Source: Desulfosarcina widdelii (GTDB lineage Bacteria; Desulfobacterota; Desulfobacteria; Desulfobacterales; Desulfosarcinaceae). Taken from it: a stretch of DNA of 64,000 nucleotides. Within the stretch, counting starts at the first letter, position 1. Every line of letters starts with the position of its first letter. The stretch is taken from the NCBI RefSeq assembly GCF_009688965.1, contig NZ_AP021875.1, positions 62,001-126,000 of the forward strand, read 5' to 3'. Made by a program: the position numbers and the translations under genes. The notes under the pieces were generated by a model. That model made no database searches. It was not told the origin of the DNA and saw nothing but the letters and a program-made list of their open reading frames with translations. This document shows, piece by piece, positions 46,015 to 56,126 of this stretch.

Positions 46015-46224
46015 TTATCCTTTGTAATTGCCTGGCATTCTCCTTCCTCTATCGAAGATGTCAGTGCTTTTCTGATTTTTGCACCTCTCTTTCCCCTGAC
46101 CGACAAAATTTTTGTTTGGAGCATGTCGATAAAGACGTTTCAATTCCCCGGTGCTAATATTCTCTGGAAAGTCCACACCCATTTTTTTCAACATCTTGAC
46201 CAAGTTCTTTCTTTGCCAACCCAT
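46015..46224 (-). CDS. Small basic uncharacterised protein
   Basis: The 69-residue product has a short helical front (RKNLVKMLKKMGVDFPENISTGELKRLYRHAPNKNF) resembling a small DNA- or protein-binding SAP-like motif, and a basic tail. A copy of the MerR operator-like sequence lies about 32 bases upstream, so it may be repressed or activated by the MerR protein at 46288. Confidence 0.45.
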   Translation of the reverse strand: MGWQRKNLVKMLKKMGVDFPENISTGELKRLYRHAPNKNFVGQGKERCKNQKSTDIFDRGRRMPGNYKG

Positions 46225-46255
46225 CGTTCATCCTTCATTGCAAGAAACCATAATA

Positions 46256-46266
46256 ACGTAATAGGT
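46256..46266 (+). promoter_or_regulatory. ACGTAATAGGT repeat, copy 1
   Basis: This 11-bp sequence is identical to that at 46757-46767. The two copies flank the MerR-type gene, each lying upstream of a minus-strand start. Confidence 0.5.
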
Positions 46267-46287
46267 GATCATAAAATTAAAATTTTT

Positions 46288-46734
46288 TTAGCCCTCCTCA
46301 AAGTATTCAAAAATACGTTCAATATTGATTTCAAGTACACTGTCATATTTCTTTGGTTCAATGCGTGGCCTCCTTCCTTCAATGAACACATCTAAAATTT
46401 CATCTTCATGCCTGTAAATATACAATCTGGCACTCAAGTTAGACTCTCTCCAACCCCATTCCCCATATGGATCTAATCTGTTCCTTTGCTTTTTTTCGGT
46501 TAATAGGTCGAAAATCTCTTTAATCTCTTTCAGGGGCACTCTATTGTCAGTAAGTTTTTTTGCCACCATTAACTCAGCCAAATTCTTGTTTGAATATTTT
46601 CGAGTAGTCCCTCTACCAGTTGGATTGGCAACCTCTGGGAATATGAGATCGATATTTGTGTATAGATCTACCGTCCTGGGGGTTAACCCTGAATGCTCGG
46701 ACATCTCTTTCTTCGTATAGAATTTGTTTTTCAT
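46288..46734 (-). CDS. MerR-family transcriptional regulator
   Basis: The first 75 residues are a MerR winged helix-turn-helix: FYTKKEMSEHSGLTPRTVDLYTNIDLIFPE, then GTTRKYSNKNLAELMVAKKLTDNRVPLKEIKEIFDLL. The C-terminal part is not a metal-binding type and looks like a short effector or dimer region. Repeated ACGTAATAGGT sequences on both sides suggest that it binds its own promoter and that of the next gene. It transcribes away from the restriction locus. Confidence 0.85.
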   Translation of the reverse strand: MKNKFYTKKEMSEHSGLTPRTVDLYTNIDLIFPEVANPTGRGTTRKYSNKNLAELMVAKKLTDNRVPLKEIKEIFDLLTEKKQRNRLDPYGEWGWRESNLSARLYIYRHEDEILDVFIEGRRPRIEPKKYDSVLEINIERIFEYFEEG

Positions 46735-46756
46735 TTTTCACCGAAAATACACTAAT

Positions 46757-46781
46757 ACGTAATAGGTAATTCTGTAACCTA
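46757..46781 (+). promoter_or_regulatory. ACGTAATAGGT repeat, copy 2, with TAGGT-N9-ACCTA dyad
   Basis: TAGGTAATTCTGTAACCTA (46763-46781) is a dyad with AGGT/ACCT arms, as expected for a MerR-type operator, about 25 bases upstream of the merR-like start. Confidence 0.5.
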
Positions 46782-46958
46782 AAAATGTCAAGCCAAAATT
46801 TAAATTTTTAGCTAACTGGCGGTTGACTCCAAAATTGTTTGTAAAATAAATCTAAATAGTTTAATAAGTTAGCAGTGGTTCTTTATCTGCCTATTTCCCC
46901 GTTAATCCAGGTAAAACATAGAATGTGCTGACTGTACACACGGCAAAGGTGGTGCTGC

Positions 46959-49310
46959 ATGAACAAAAAACAAATGTCGGAGCAGGACATACGTTCCAAG
47001 TTCATCACGCCATCAATCGTTTCCTGTGGTTGGGATATTCAGTCCCAGATCCGTGAGGAAGTTTCCTTCACCGCTGGTAAGGTTATCGTCAGGGGGAAGC
47101 TCCACACCCGTGGCAAATCAAAGCGGGCAGACTACATCCTTTATTATAAGCCGAACATTCCCATTGCCGTGGTTGAGGCCAAGGACAACAAACACCCGGT
47201 TGGTGGGGGCATGCAGCAAGCTCTTGATTATGGAGCCATGCTGGATGTGCCCTTTGTGTACAGTTCCAACGGCGACGCCTTCCTTGAACACGACCGCATT
47301 CAATCCATCGAAACAGAATTGCCGCTAAACGGATTCCCATCCCCGGCCATCCTTTGGCAGCGGTATCGCCAATTCAAAGGTATTGATGATTCAGCGGACC
47401 GAGTCATTCAACAGGAATACCATGATGACGGCAGCGGCCGCACGCCCCGGTATTACCAGCTCAATGCAATCAACCGCACTATTGAAGCCATTTCCAAAGG
47501 TGAAGACCGTATTCTATTGGTTATGGCCACCGGCACGGGTAAGACCTTCACGGCATTTCAGATCATATGGCGATTGTGGAAAGCACGAATCAAAAAACGG
47601 ATTCTGTTTCTGGCAGACAGGAATATTCTTGTCGATCAGGCCCGCATCAACGATTTCAAGCCGTTTGGTTCGGCCATGACCAAGATATCCAATCGCCAAG
47701 TGGATAAATCCTACGAAGTATACCTATCCCTCTATCAGGCAGTCACCGGCACAGAGGAAGAGAAAAATATATACAAACAGTTCTCACCGGATTTTTTTGA
47801 CCTTGTCGTCATCGATGAATGCCATAGGGGCAGTGCCGATGCTGAATCAGCATGGCGGGATATCCTGACCTATTTTTCATCGGCCACCCATATCGGCATG
47901 ACGGCCACACCGAAGGAAACCAGACACGTTTCCAATATCCATTATTTCGGGGAACCCATTTACACGTATTCACTGAAACAGGGTATCGAGGATGGTTTCC
48001 TTGCGCCTTACAAGGTTGTCCGTATTGACTTTGACAAGGATCTGACTGGATGGCGACCTGAGCAAGGCAAGGTTGATAAATACGGGAATGAGATTGAGGA
48101 CCGTGTATACAACCAGAAGGATTTTGATAAAAACCTGGTGCTGGACAAACGCACTATTATGGTGGCTCAGAAAATCACGGCATTCCTGAAAGCCACGGAT
48201 CGATATGATAAGACCATCGTCTTTTGTGAGGATATTGAACACGCTGAACGTATGCGGCAGGCACTGGTAAATGAAAATCCAGACTTATTCAGAAGGGACA
48301 AGCGGTACGTCATGCGTATCACAGGTGACAGTACCGAAGGAAAAAACGAGCTCTACAACTTTACCGATCCTGAAAGCCGCTATCCCGTTATTTCTACTAC
48401 GTCAAAGCTCATGACCACTGGGGTGGACACGCAGACTACCAAGTTGATTGTGCTTGACCAGAACATTCAGTCCATGACGGAGTTCAAGCAGATCATTGGC
48501 CGTGGCACTCGCATTCAGGAAGATTATGGAAAGTTCTATTTCACCATCATGGATTTTAAAAAGGCTACTGAGCTTTTCGCCGATAAAGATTTTGATGGTG
48601 ATCCAGTTCAAGTATATGTCCCAGGGCCGGATGAACCTCCTGTGCCACCGGATGATGTTGACATAGATGATGGCGATGATGACGGCACCATCATCGATAT
48701 CGATCCACCCGATGTTACTATCCCTCCGGGCGATGGCCCACCGCCAAAGAAATATTATGTAGATGATGTGCCGGTCTTTGTCGTTGCCGAGCGGGTTCAG
48801 TACTATGGCAAGGATGGCAAACTCATTACGGAATCCCTGAAGGACTATACCCGTAAGGCTGTAACACAGTCTTTTGCATCGCTGGATGATTTCCTGAAAC
48901 GGTGGAATGACGCCGAAAAGAAAAAGGCGGTAATCGAAGAGCTTGAAGAGCAGGGCGTTTTGTTTGAGCCATTGGCTGATGAGGTCGGTAAGGATTTTGG
49001 GCCGTTTGATCTCATATGCCATGTGGCATATGGCCAGCCGCCGTTAACCCGCAGAGAGCGGGCTGAGAACGTTAAAAAGCGGAATTATTTTGCCAAGTAT
49101 GAAGAAAAGGCCAGGTTGGTCCTTGAAGGCTTGCTGGACAAATACGCTGATGAGGGAATTGAGCACGTTGAGAATATTGAGGTTTTGAAGTTGCAGCCCA
49201 TCAATCAATACGGCAGGCCGATGGAAATTATAAAAAATTTCGGTGGCAAAGAAAAATATTTGGAAGCATTGAAGGAGTTGGAAAGCCAGCTTTACATTGT
49301 TGCCTCATAA
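46959..49310 (+). CDS. hsdR: Type I restriction enzyme, motor/nuclease subunit
   Basis: The 783-residue protein has the HsdR order: nuclease domain with RADYILYY and AVVEAKD, then SF2 translocase with MATGTGKT (Walker A), VIDECHRG (DECH box), GMTATP, and TTGVDTQ..KLIVLDQ and QIIGRGTRI (motifs V and VI). An acidic linker ([14 protein letters not shown]) and an EcoEI-type C-terminus follow. It cuts unmodified foreign DNA together with HsdM and HsdS. The start is 36 codons ahead of the GKSKRADY nuclease segment, giving normal family length. It heads hsdR-hsdM-hsdS. Confidence 0.95.
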   Translation: MNKKQMSEQDIRSKFITPSIVSCGWDIQSQIREEVSFTAGKVIVRGKLHTRGKSKRADYILYYKPNIPIAVVEAKDNKHPVGGGMQQALDYGAMLDVPFVYSSNGDAFLEHDRIQSIETELPLNGFPSPAILWQRYRQFKGIDDSADRVIQQEYHDDGSGRTPRYYQLNAINRTIEAISKGEDRILLVMATGTGKTFTAFQIIWRLWKARIKKRILFLADRNILVDQARINDFKPFGSAMTKISNRQVDKSYEVYLSLYQAVTGTEEEKNIYKQFSPDFFDLVVIDECHRGSADAESAWRDILTYFSSATHIGMTATPKETRHVSNIHYFGEPIYTYSLKQGIEDGFLAPYKVVRIDFDKDLTGWRPEQGKVDKYGNEIEDRVYNQKDFDKNLVLDKRTIMVAQKITAFLKATDRYDKTIVFCEDIEHAERMRQALVNENPDLFRRDKRYVMRITGDSTEGKNELYNFTDPESRYPVISTTSKLMTTGVDTQTTKLIVLDQNIQSMTEFKQIIGRGTRIQEDYGKFYFTIMDFKKATELFADKDFDGDPVQVYVPGPDEPPVPPDDVDIDDGDDDGTIIDIDPPDVTIPPGDGPPPKKYYVDDVPVFVVAERVQYYGKDGKLITESLKDYTRKAVTQSFASLDDFLKRWNDAEKKKAVIEELEEQGVLFEPLADEVGKDFGPFDLICHVAYGQPPLTRRERAENVKKRNYFAKYEEKARLVLEGLLDKYADEGIEHVENIEVLKLQPINQYGRPMEIIKNFGGKEKYLEALKELESQLYIVAS

Positions 49311-49346
49311 CCATGTGAATCATGAATCTGTTGAAGTGGAGAACTA

Positions 49347-50795
49347 ATGGCAATCAGTACAGTTGTTAAATCAATCCAAGATATCATGCGTAAGGATGTT
49401 GGCGTTGACGGCGATGCCCAGCGTATCGGTCAACTTGTGTGGATGATCTTTCTGAAAATATTCGATGACAAAGAGCAAGAGGCCGAGCTTTTATCAGACA
49501 ATTACAAGTCACCTCTCCCCGAAAAGCTGCGATGGTGCAACTGGGCAGCTGACCCGGAAGGCATTACCGGCGATGAATTGCTTGAGTTCGTCAATAATGA
49601 TCTTTTCCCTAAACTGAAGAATCTCAACATAGGCACCAATGGTAATAAGCGGGCTTTCATTGTCCGATCGGTGTTTGAAGACGGCTACAACTACATGAAG
49701 TCCGGCACGCTCATGCGTCAGGTCATCAACAAGATCAATGAGATTGATTTCAACAGCTCCGATGATCGCCATATGTTCGGGGATATTTATGAAAAAATCC
49801 TGAAAGACCTTCAAAGTGCTGGCAATGCCGGTGAATACTATACACCAAGGGCTGTGACTCAATTCATGGCTGACATGGTTGATCCAAAGTTGGGTGAAAA
49901 AGTGCTAGACCCAGCTTGTGGCACTGGTGGATTTTTAACCTGCGCTACTTTAAATATGCGTAACCAATATGTAAAAACACCGGAAGACGAGAAGCTTCTC
50001 CAGAATTGCATTTATGGTGTGGAGAAAAAACAGCTCCCTCATTCGCTGTGCATGACCAATATGCTCCTTCATGATGTGGATGTGCCTGCCAATATTCTTC
50101 ATGACAATACGCTGGCCCGGCCACTGAAAAGCTATGGTCCGAAAGATCGTGTTGATGTTGTTTTGACCAACCCACCGTTTGGTGGACAGGAAGAGGATGG
50201 GATCGAATCCAATTTTCCCACAGGATTGAAAACAAAAGAAACAGCTGATCTATTTTTAGTTTTCATCATGCACATTCTAAAGGATGGCGGGCGCTGTGGC
50301 ATGGTTCTGCCTGATGGCACCCTGTTTGGTGAAGGCGTCAAAACCCGTATTAAAGAAAAACTTCTGAAGGAATGCAATCTTCACACAATTGTCAGACTGC
50401 CCAATGGTGTCTTTAACCCTTATACTAATATCAAGACTAATCTTTTATTCTTCACCAAAGGCGAAAAAACCAAAGATGTATGGTTTTACGAACATCCATA
50501 TCCTCCTGGTTATAAATCATACAATAAAACTAATCCTATGCGAGTTGAGGAATTTGATCCAGAGAAGGCATGGTGGAATAATCGTGATAAAAATGAGTTC
50601 GCTTGGAAAACTACATTTGAGGAGATAGAATCCGGCGGATATAATCTTGATATAAAAAACCCCTATAATCCTGATGATGATCTTGGTGATCCCGATGACC
50701 TGCTTGCTTATTACAAGTGCCTGTTAAAAGATGTGGCCGAAGTACAAGATAGGCTAAAGGCTGAGCTAATGAAAGCGTTAGGAGGCAATGCCTGA
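49347..50795 (+). CDS. hsdM: Type I DNA adenine methyltransferase subunit
   Basis: The 482-residue protein has the HsdM_N helical domain, then the SAM motif LDPACGTGGF and the catalytic NPPF in VDVVLTNPPFGGQ. VLPDGTLFGEG and RLPNGVFNPYTNIKTNLLFF are also typical. It methylates adenine in the site chosen by HsdS. GTGGAG precedes the ATG. Its stop overlaps the hsdS start (TGATGG), so the two are coupled. Confidence 0.95.
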   Translation: MAISTVVKSIQDIMRKDVGVDGDAQRIGQLVWMIFLKIFDDKEQEAELLSDNYKSPLPEKLRWCNWAADPEGITGDELLEFVNNDLFPKLKNLNIGTNGNKRAFIVRSVFEDGYNYMKSGTLMRQVINKINEIDFNSSDDRHMFGDIYEKILKDLQSAGNAGEYYTPRAVTQFMADMVDPKLGEKVLDPACGTGGFLTCATLNMRNQYVKTPEDEKLLQNCIYGVEKKQLPHSLCMTNMLLHDVDVPANILHDNTLARPLKSYGPKDRVDVVLTNPPFGGQEEDGIESNFPTGLKTKETADLFLVFIMHILKDGGRCGMVLPDGTLFGEGVKTRIKEKLLKECNLHTIVRLPNGVFNPYTNIKTNLLFFTKGEKTKDVWFYEHPYPPGYKSYNKTNPMRVEEFDPEKAWWNNRDKNEFAWKTTFEEIESGGYNLDIKNPYNPDDDLGDPDDLLAYYKCLLKDVAEVQDRLKAELMKALGGNA

Positions 50796-50937
50796 TGGAG
50801 CATAAGACCTTCTACGACAATTTTGAGCTTCTTACTGACGCCCCTAATGGCATTCAAAAGCTCAGGGAAATGATTCTTCAGCTGGCTGTTAGAGGCAAGC
50901 TTGTTCCTCAAGATTCAAATGATGAATCTGTATCTTT

Positions 50938-52502
50938 GTACGTGTTCACGGGGTAGGCGCGATACAGATCAGATCCAGGATAGATCCGGTGTTGAATTCC
51001 GGAAATACGAATTGATGCAGTCAACGAGAATTGGGAACGTCGCCTTGCCTTTTAGCCGACAGGTTTCTTTGAATGACAGGATACGTTCAACCCAGCGTTT
51101 CCCTTTCTCACTTTGGGTTCCGAGACTGCGTTTTCGCCATAGTACCCCGTAGCGCAATGCTCTTTCAGCACGGTTATTCGTCGGCTCGATGCCTTGATGG
51201 TCGAGAAACAGCCACAGGTTGTCGATTTCCCGGATGATCTGCCGGGCGAGTCTGCCGGCATCGGTTTTATCCGGCTCCCACAGCGACATCGTGAGTAGAA
51301 AGAACTTATAAAACTCGGACCATTGAACAGGGTCCGGAGGCTCTTTGGCAAAATGGACCAGTTGCCGCAGCCAGCCGGCAACCACCGCACCGAAACGACG
51401 CTGGTCAGATTTTTTGCTTTCCGTCAGGGCGTCGGCCTTGCGGATTAAATGTGCAAGGCAGGTCTGGCGGTTGACCCATTTACGGTATAGGCCATATCCG
51501 TCGCTGATCAGGATGCCGTCCCAGTCGTCGACCAGTCTGTTGAAAGCCTCCTTGGAACGATGCCGGTCGATCCGGTAAAAAGCGACACTGTCGTTGACCA
51601 TGGCCCACAGCCAGTGAAGGTCGTTCTGATTGAACCAGGATGTCTCGTCAATATGGTTGCACCAGTATCGGCGGGCAATCCTTCCGATCCTGGAATACAC
51701 CGGCAGCAGTGCCTCGGACGCCCGGTCGATGATTTTCTGGATGGTGCCCGTGGCGATCGATATTCCAAAACATGATGCGATCAACTGCTGGACATCCTTT
51801 CTGCTCATGCCTTTATTGCCGCTGAGTTCGCTTACCAATGCGCTGAAGCGCGGCCCATAGCCAGCAACCACACTGCCGGGAAGCGTGGCCTTGACCGTTT
51901 TACCGCAACCCGGACAATCGCACTGGTGGAGGATGAAGTGCCGAACCTGCATTCTGATCCTTGGCAGTTCGATACGCTGATGGACATAAACCGGCTGCAT
52001 CCTGTCCGGATCGAACTCGGTGTTGCCGCAACCGCAGCGTTTCGGCATCAGCAAATGACGATAATCGGGGTCGAGCATCTGCTGTTGATGGGGTTCATGC
52101 CCTTCCTGTCCACCCTTTTTGCGAGGGCTCTTTTTCTGCTTTCGCTTTTTTTTCGAAAAGGGTGGATCAGATGAAGGCGGTTTGCTGGAATTGCGTGAGT
52201 TCTTCCTGGACTGGAGCTCCAGTTTTTCGATCCGCTTTTCATGGGCTTCAACACGATGCCCCATGTCATGGACGGCCTGTTCCAACGCCAGGATGTACTG
52301 CCTGACCGCCTCCGGTGTCTGGAACCATTCAAGCTGAGAGAAAGGTCTTTGGAGTGTCATGAAAGAGACTTTATCATAGCCAAAATGAAAAATCTAGATT
52401 TTTTACAATTATTTCAATGATTTATAGATATATCTATATTAACAATAATTTCTATATGTTAAGCGGCGTAGCCGTCCGGGAAAATGCCCCGTGAACGGTT
52501 AC
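50938..52502 (-). mobile_element. IS66-family element (single-gene, ISBst12-like) in hsdS
   Basis: The element is 1565 bp and flanked by an 8-bp direct repeat, GTATCTTT (50930-50937 and 52503-52510), the size typical of IS66. The ends read GTACGTGTTCACGGGG and, inverted, GTAACCGTTCACGGGG. It carries only tnpC, without tnpA or tnpB, as in the ISBst12 subgroup. The perfect duplication means a recent insertion. Confidence 0.93.
50969..52360 (-). CDS. IS66-family transposase TnpC
   Basis: The 463-residue protein has a leucine-zipper-like start (EAHEKRIEKLELQSRKNSRNSSKPPSSDPP), a zinc-binding segment (CGCGNTEF...HQCDCPGCGKTVKATLP), then the DDE core (NHIDETSWFNQ, ILISDGYGLY) and GIEPTNNRAERALR with the catalytic Glu. 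The reading frame is intact. It is on the strand opposite to hsdS. Confidence 0.93.
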   Translation of the reverse strand: MTLQRPFSQLEWFQTPEAVRQYILALEQAVHDMGHRVEAHEKRIEKLELQSRKNSRNSSKPPSSDPPFSKKKRKQKKSPRKKGGQEGHEPHQQQMLDPDYRHLLMPKRCGCGNTEFDPDRMQPVYVHQRIELPRIRMQVRHFILHQCDCPGCGKTVKATLPGSVVAGYGPRFSALVSELSGNKGMSRKDVQQLIASCFGISIATGTIQKIIDRASEALLPVYSRIGRIARRYWCNHIDETSWFNQNDLHWLWAMVNDSVAFYRIDRHRSKEAFNRLVDDWDGILISDGYGLYRKWVNRQTCLAHLIRKADALTESKKSDQRRFGAVVAGWLRQLVHFAKEPPDPVQWSEFYKFFLLTMSLWEPDKTDAGRLARQIIREIDNLWLFLDHQGIEPTNNRAERALRYGVLWRKRSLGTQSEKGKRWVERILSFKETCRLKGKATFPILVDCINSYFRNSTPDLSWI

Positions 52503-54138
52503 GTATCTTTGATGCTCGAAAAAATTGCAGATGAAAAAAATCAGTATGTACGTGAAGGAATTATCAAGGACAACAAACCACTAACTCCTGTTGATATATC
52601 TGAAGTCCCATATAAATTGCCAAAATCATGGGCATGGGTAAGGATACGGACCATATGTCATGATCTTGGCCAAAAAAAGCCAGATAAAATATTTACCTAT
52701 ATCGATGTAACATCAATAAATAAAGAGAAAGGTATAATAGAAAATAAAAATAATGTTTTAAGTCCAGATGATGCCCCTTCACGAGCCAGAAAAATTGCAA
52801 AAAATGGTACGGTTCTTTATTCTACGGTGCGTCCTTATCTTCTAAATATAGCAATTATAGATGAGAACCTTGATCCTGAACCTATTGTTAGTACGGCATT
52901 CTCGGTACTGCATCCTCATTCAGGTATATGTAACCGTTATATTTTTTATTATTTGAGGAGTAAGCCTTTTATTGAATATGTAGAAAATGCAATGACTGGA
53001 ATGGCATATCCTGCTATAAACGATGCTAAAATGAACCTCGGATATGTTCCTCTTCCACCTACCAACGAGCAAAAGCGTATCGTTACTAAAATAGATGAGT
53101 TATTGGCTCTTTGCGATGATCTGGAAACAAGAAAAAAGCAAGCCAATCATACCTGCATAAAGGTCAACAATGCATCCATTAACAAGCTGATATCAGCATC
53201 GACCCCAGATAAAATACAAAAACAGTGGAACCGTATCCACACGAATTTCAACTTGCTGTACAGCAAACCTGAAAATATCGATAAACTACGACAGGCTATT
53301 TTGAAATTAGCGGTGCAAGGAAAACTGGTGCCCAAAGATCCCAATGATGAGCCTGCATCGGTTCTGTTAGAAAAGGTAAGAACAGAACAAAAACGAAAAA
53401 TTAAGGAATCTAAACTAAGAGAAACTAAACCAATTAAACCCATAACTCCAGATGATATTCCAACATCTATACCAAGTGGGTGGGGTTGTGAGCGTTTTGG
53501 TAACATAGCTCTTATCAGTGGAGGAGTTACGAAAGGTAGAAAATTAGCTGGTAGGAAAACAGGCTATTACCCCTATTTGAGAGTGGCCAATGTTCAAAGA
53601 TGGCACCTTGATTTAAATGAGGTAAAGGAAATTGAAATACCTGTTGATGAACTTGATAAATACAAACTGGAAAACGATGATATTCTAATCACTGAAGGTG
53701 GCGACTGGGATAAAGTTGGTCGGGCTGCGGTGTGGGAAGGTCAAATAGAAACCTGTTTGCATCAAAACCATATATTTAAAGCCCGTCTTTCCTGCGATGA
53801 AATTGAAAAGAAATGGCTATTGTTGTTTATTAATTCTCCAGTTGGGCGTGAATATTTTGAAAATTCTTCAAAACAGACCACAAACTTAGCGTCAATAAAC
53901 ATGACACAGCTTAAACATTGCCCTGTCTATATTCCTCCTGTGAATGAACAAATAAGGATTATAAATAAAGTCGATGAACTATTGTCGTTGTGTGATGACC
54001 TCGAAAGACAATTGAATGAGGGAGAGTCTTGTAGAAATCGATTAATCGGCGTTTTTGTTAGTCACTTATTAGCGGCTTAATGTATGTTCACGATAACCGC
54101 TCCATTAAATAAATAACACTTATTTTAAAGGAGTTAAA

Positions 54139-55167
54139 ATGATTGAGGAAGCGAGAATAACTTTCTATGAAATAGAAAGATGTGGGTACTATAGATATAA
54201 CCATGATGAACCAGAGTTCGGATCTGTTTTGGATGTTATGTCCCAATTACATGACTGGGTAAAACAAGATGATTGTGTTTTGGGTGAAACTTGTACTTAT
54301 AAAGTTGAAGAAGGAGAATCAGTTTATCATACATACTGTTTCGATTTGGTAAAGGGTAACCCAACAAATGATTTCCTGTTAACTACATGGAATGAGGTTC
54401 CCTCTGTTAATGGACAAATTGCCGCTGTAAATGCAACTGAGCATGTAGGTGCAGCTACGGTTAACCTAAGTGAAATAGCCGAAGGTCATATACCTGGATA
54501 TGCAACATATTTCTGGATTATACCAGAAAGAAAGATTTTTGCCACTATATGCTTTCATAATGCATTAAATGGTCATCAAAATTTCAAAAAATATATGAAA
54601 GAATATATAGCAAAGTTTACTAGTTATGTTGTGGCTGAAGAAGATGAAGATCAAACGAATATAATTGGTTATGCACAGAATCCAGGTGAACAAGCTCAAA
54701 ATTATCTACCAAGCTTTAATTCACGTTTATTCCGTCTTCCAAGCAAACTTGAATATCTAAGAAATAACCATCAATTCATAAAAAAGATAATCAGAAAAAA
54801 TAAGTTGAATCCTGACGTTCAAGAGAATCTGTCATTTTGGGAATGGATGTTAAGGAACATTGGTATTGCTGATCCCGAACCGCTTGAGAATGAAATACGA
54901 ATAAGGTATGAGTTCAATCGTACACCGTCTATAGAAGAGCTTAATACCATTATTCACCAGTATTATGAAGATCATGATTCAAAATGGGATGATGTTGGAT
55001 TCCATCTTGAAGGTGAGGATGCGCCGATTTGGTTAAGTCATTCAGTTGCTAAGAACAAGTTTGATCTTGATATTGAAAAGGACAATGCTGAAATCATAAA
55101 TGCTAATTCGCTTCTCGCAGCTATTTGTCAGAACCGTCAAAACATACTCAATCTTGTAAACAATTAA
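54139..55167 (+). CDS. Cytosolic protein of a candidate RexA/RexB-like defence pair
   Basis: The 342-residue protein has no signal or membrane segment. Its first half (CTYKVEEGESVYHTYCFDLVKG..NDFLLTTWNEV, then GYATYFWIIPERKIFATICFHNALNGHQNFKKYMKEYI) has a run of strands and helices that resembles, by eye, the N-terminal part of phage lambda RexA (a Y..k.dgk.flft / gfpsflf.e / G.artvFG pattern). The second half is charged. A strong AAAGGAGTT precedes the ATG. It lies 58 bases after hsdS and 3 bases before a four-helix membrane gene. Similarity to RexA is an inference from layout, not a proven homology. Confidence 0.5.
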   Translation: MIEEARITFYEIERCGYYRYNHDEPEFGSVLDVMSQLHDWVKQDDCVLGETCTYKVEEGESVYHTYCFDLVKGNPTNDFLLTTWNEVPSVNGQIAAVNATEHVGAATVNLSEIAEGHIPGYATYFWIIPERKIFATICFHNALNGHQNFKKYMKEYIAKFTSYVVAEEDEDQTNIIGYAQNPGEQAQNYLPSFNSRLFRLPSKLEYLRNNHQFIKKIIRKNKLNPDVQENLSFWEWMLRNIGIADPEPLENEIRIRYEFNRTPSIEELNTIIHQYYEDHDSKWDDVGFHLEGEDAPIWLSHSVAKNKFDLDIEKDNAEIINANSLLAAICQNRQNILNLVNN

Positions 55168-55170
55168 AAA

Positions 55171-55701
55171 ATGTTAAAATCAAATATTATAAAATTTTTA
55201 TTAACGATTATATCTGGAATAGGATTTTTTTATTACGGTAAAAATATTCCTTTTTCCGAACAGTGGATACTATATGAAGCTCTTAGAAATACGTCAGCAA
55301 TTATCTTTGGTGTGATGGGTGCATGGCTTGCAATATTGTACCCTTCTGGACTTTTGAATATCTTTGGTAAAAAAGAAAATATGCCAGACACTAACACCTC
55401 CAAAAATGTTAAAAAGTTTTTCCCGCCAATTGTGTATTCAACTCTGATATTAAGTTATGTTTTAATGGCCGGAGTTATCGCTCCATTACTAAAGACAATT
55501 CCCATTTTAATGAATTACAAAGATATTTTAAGAGGTTTGTCTTATTCAATTATTGGCATGCTTACTTTAGTACAATTATGGGCATTGATTCTAACTTTAG
55601 TACCCAGCTATATTTTACATCGTAAACTTGATCATCATGAATCAAAAGAAGCTCAAAGAAAAAGAATGTTTTCTAAGACTCAGAAAAAAAGAAAAGGATA
55701 A
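55171..55701 (+). CDS. Four-helix membrane protein, candidate RexB-like effector
   Basis: The 176-residue protein has four hydrophobic segments: IIKFLLTIISGIGFFYYG, NTSAIIFGVMGAWLAILYP, IVYSTLILSYVLMAGVIAPLL and LSYSIIGMLTLVQLWALILTLVPSYIL. A basic cytoplasmic tail follows (KEAQRKRMFSKTQKKRKG). It starts 3 bases after the preceding gene stops, so it is co-translated with it. Four short helices plus a cytosolic partner of about 300 residues is the RexA/RexB layout, where the membrane part depolarises the cell after phage sensing. Confidence 0.55.
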   Translation: MLKSNIIKFLLTIISGIGFFYYGKNIPFSEQWILYEALRNTSAIIFGVMGAWLAILYPSGLLNIFGKKENMPDTNTSKNVKKFFPPIVYSTLILSYVLMAGVIAPLLKTIPILMNYKDILRGLSYSIIGMLTLVQLWALILTLVPSYILHRKLDHHESKEAQRKRMFSKTQKKRKG

Positions 55702-55989
55702 AAATATTTTTTTTAAATTTATGCATTAGCGGGTCATTATTTCAATAATGAAAATTGATTATCATTTAATGCTTTTGTGGGGCGGTACATATTGACGGAT
55801 ATGAAAAGTTTGAACTCAATATAATCTGTTCAAAATATATTGGGTTCAGCTGTGATTCCGGTTGTAAATAACTGAATTGTGGTTTCAAATCTACACCGAA
55901 ACTCAATAGAAAATCGTTTCATCGGCTAAAAACAGCCAAAAATTGTGCAAAATACATATAAAAACAGTTGTTTATAACAAATTTAACTC

Positions 55990-56018
55990 TTTACACAAAA
56001 ATTTGAAAATGATATAAT
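55990..56018 (+). promoter_or_regulatory. Sigma-70-type promoter of the recombinase cassette
   Basis: TTTACA at 55990-55995 and TATAAT at 56013-56018 are separated by exactly 17 bases in AT-rich DNA. The stretch 55702-55989 before it holds no gene I can support. Confidence 0.75.
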
Positions 56019-56047
56019 ACTGAAATAACAACGTAATATTAATTTTT

Positions 56048-56100
56048 AACCTGAATTAGAAAGCCGTCACGTGCAATTTGTGCGTGGCGGTTTTCAGGTT
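56048..56100 (+). promoter_or_regulatory. Leader hairpin between promoter and tyrosine recombinase gene
   Basis: An inner stem GCCGTCACG/CGTGGCGGT (56063-56071 with 56083-56091, with G-U pairs) is followed by TTTTC. It is enclosed by an outer 8-bp stem AACCTGAA/TTCAGGTT. Lying about 30 bases after the promoter, it could end transcription early (attenuator). A folded recombination site is another possibility. Confidence 0.6.
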
Positions 56101-56126
56101 CTTAGGGACAATGAAAAGGAGGCTGC

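Larger units (their letters stand above)
50794..54080 (+). pseudogene. hsdS: Type I specificity subunit gene interrupted by an IS66-family element
   Basis: Codons 1-48 (MEHKTFYDNFELLTDAPNGIQKLREMILQLAVRGKLVPQDSNDESVSL) lie before the IS and the rest after it. Removing the IS and one copy of GTATCTTT rejoins the frame as SVSL-MLEKIADEKNQ. The 3' part keeps both target-recognition domains and the central repeat NIDKLRQAILKLAVQGKLVPKDPNDEPASVLLEK, which mirrors the N-terminal one. The 3' part could start at a GTG at 52491 inside the IS end, giving 529 residues that lack only the first conserved segment. Whether that product works is unknown. Confidence 0.92.

Noticed and set aside
56048..56100. 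Integron-type attC site
   Set aside because: The outer stem ends in AAC/GTT as in attC, but the right core reads GTTCTTA rather than GTTRRRY, and the recombinase lacks an evident IntI-type insertion. A terminator-like leader is simpler.
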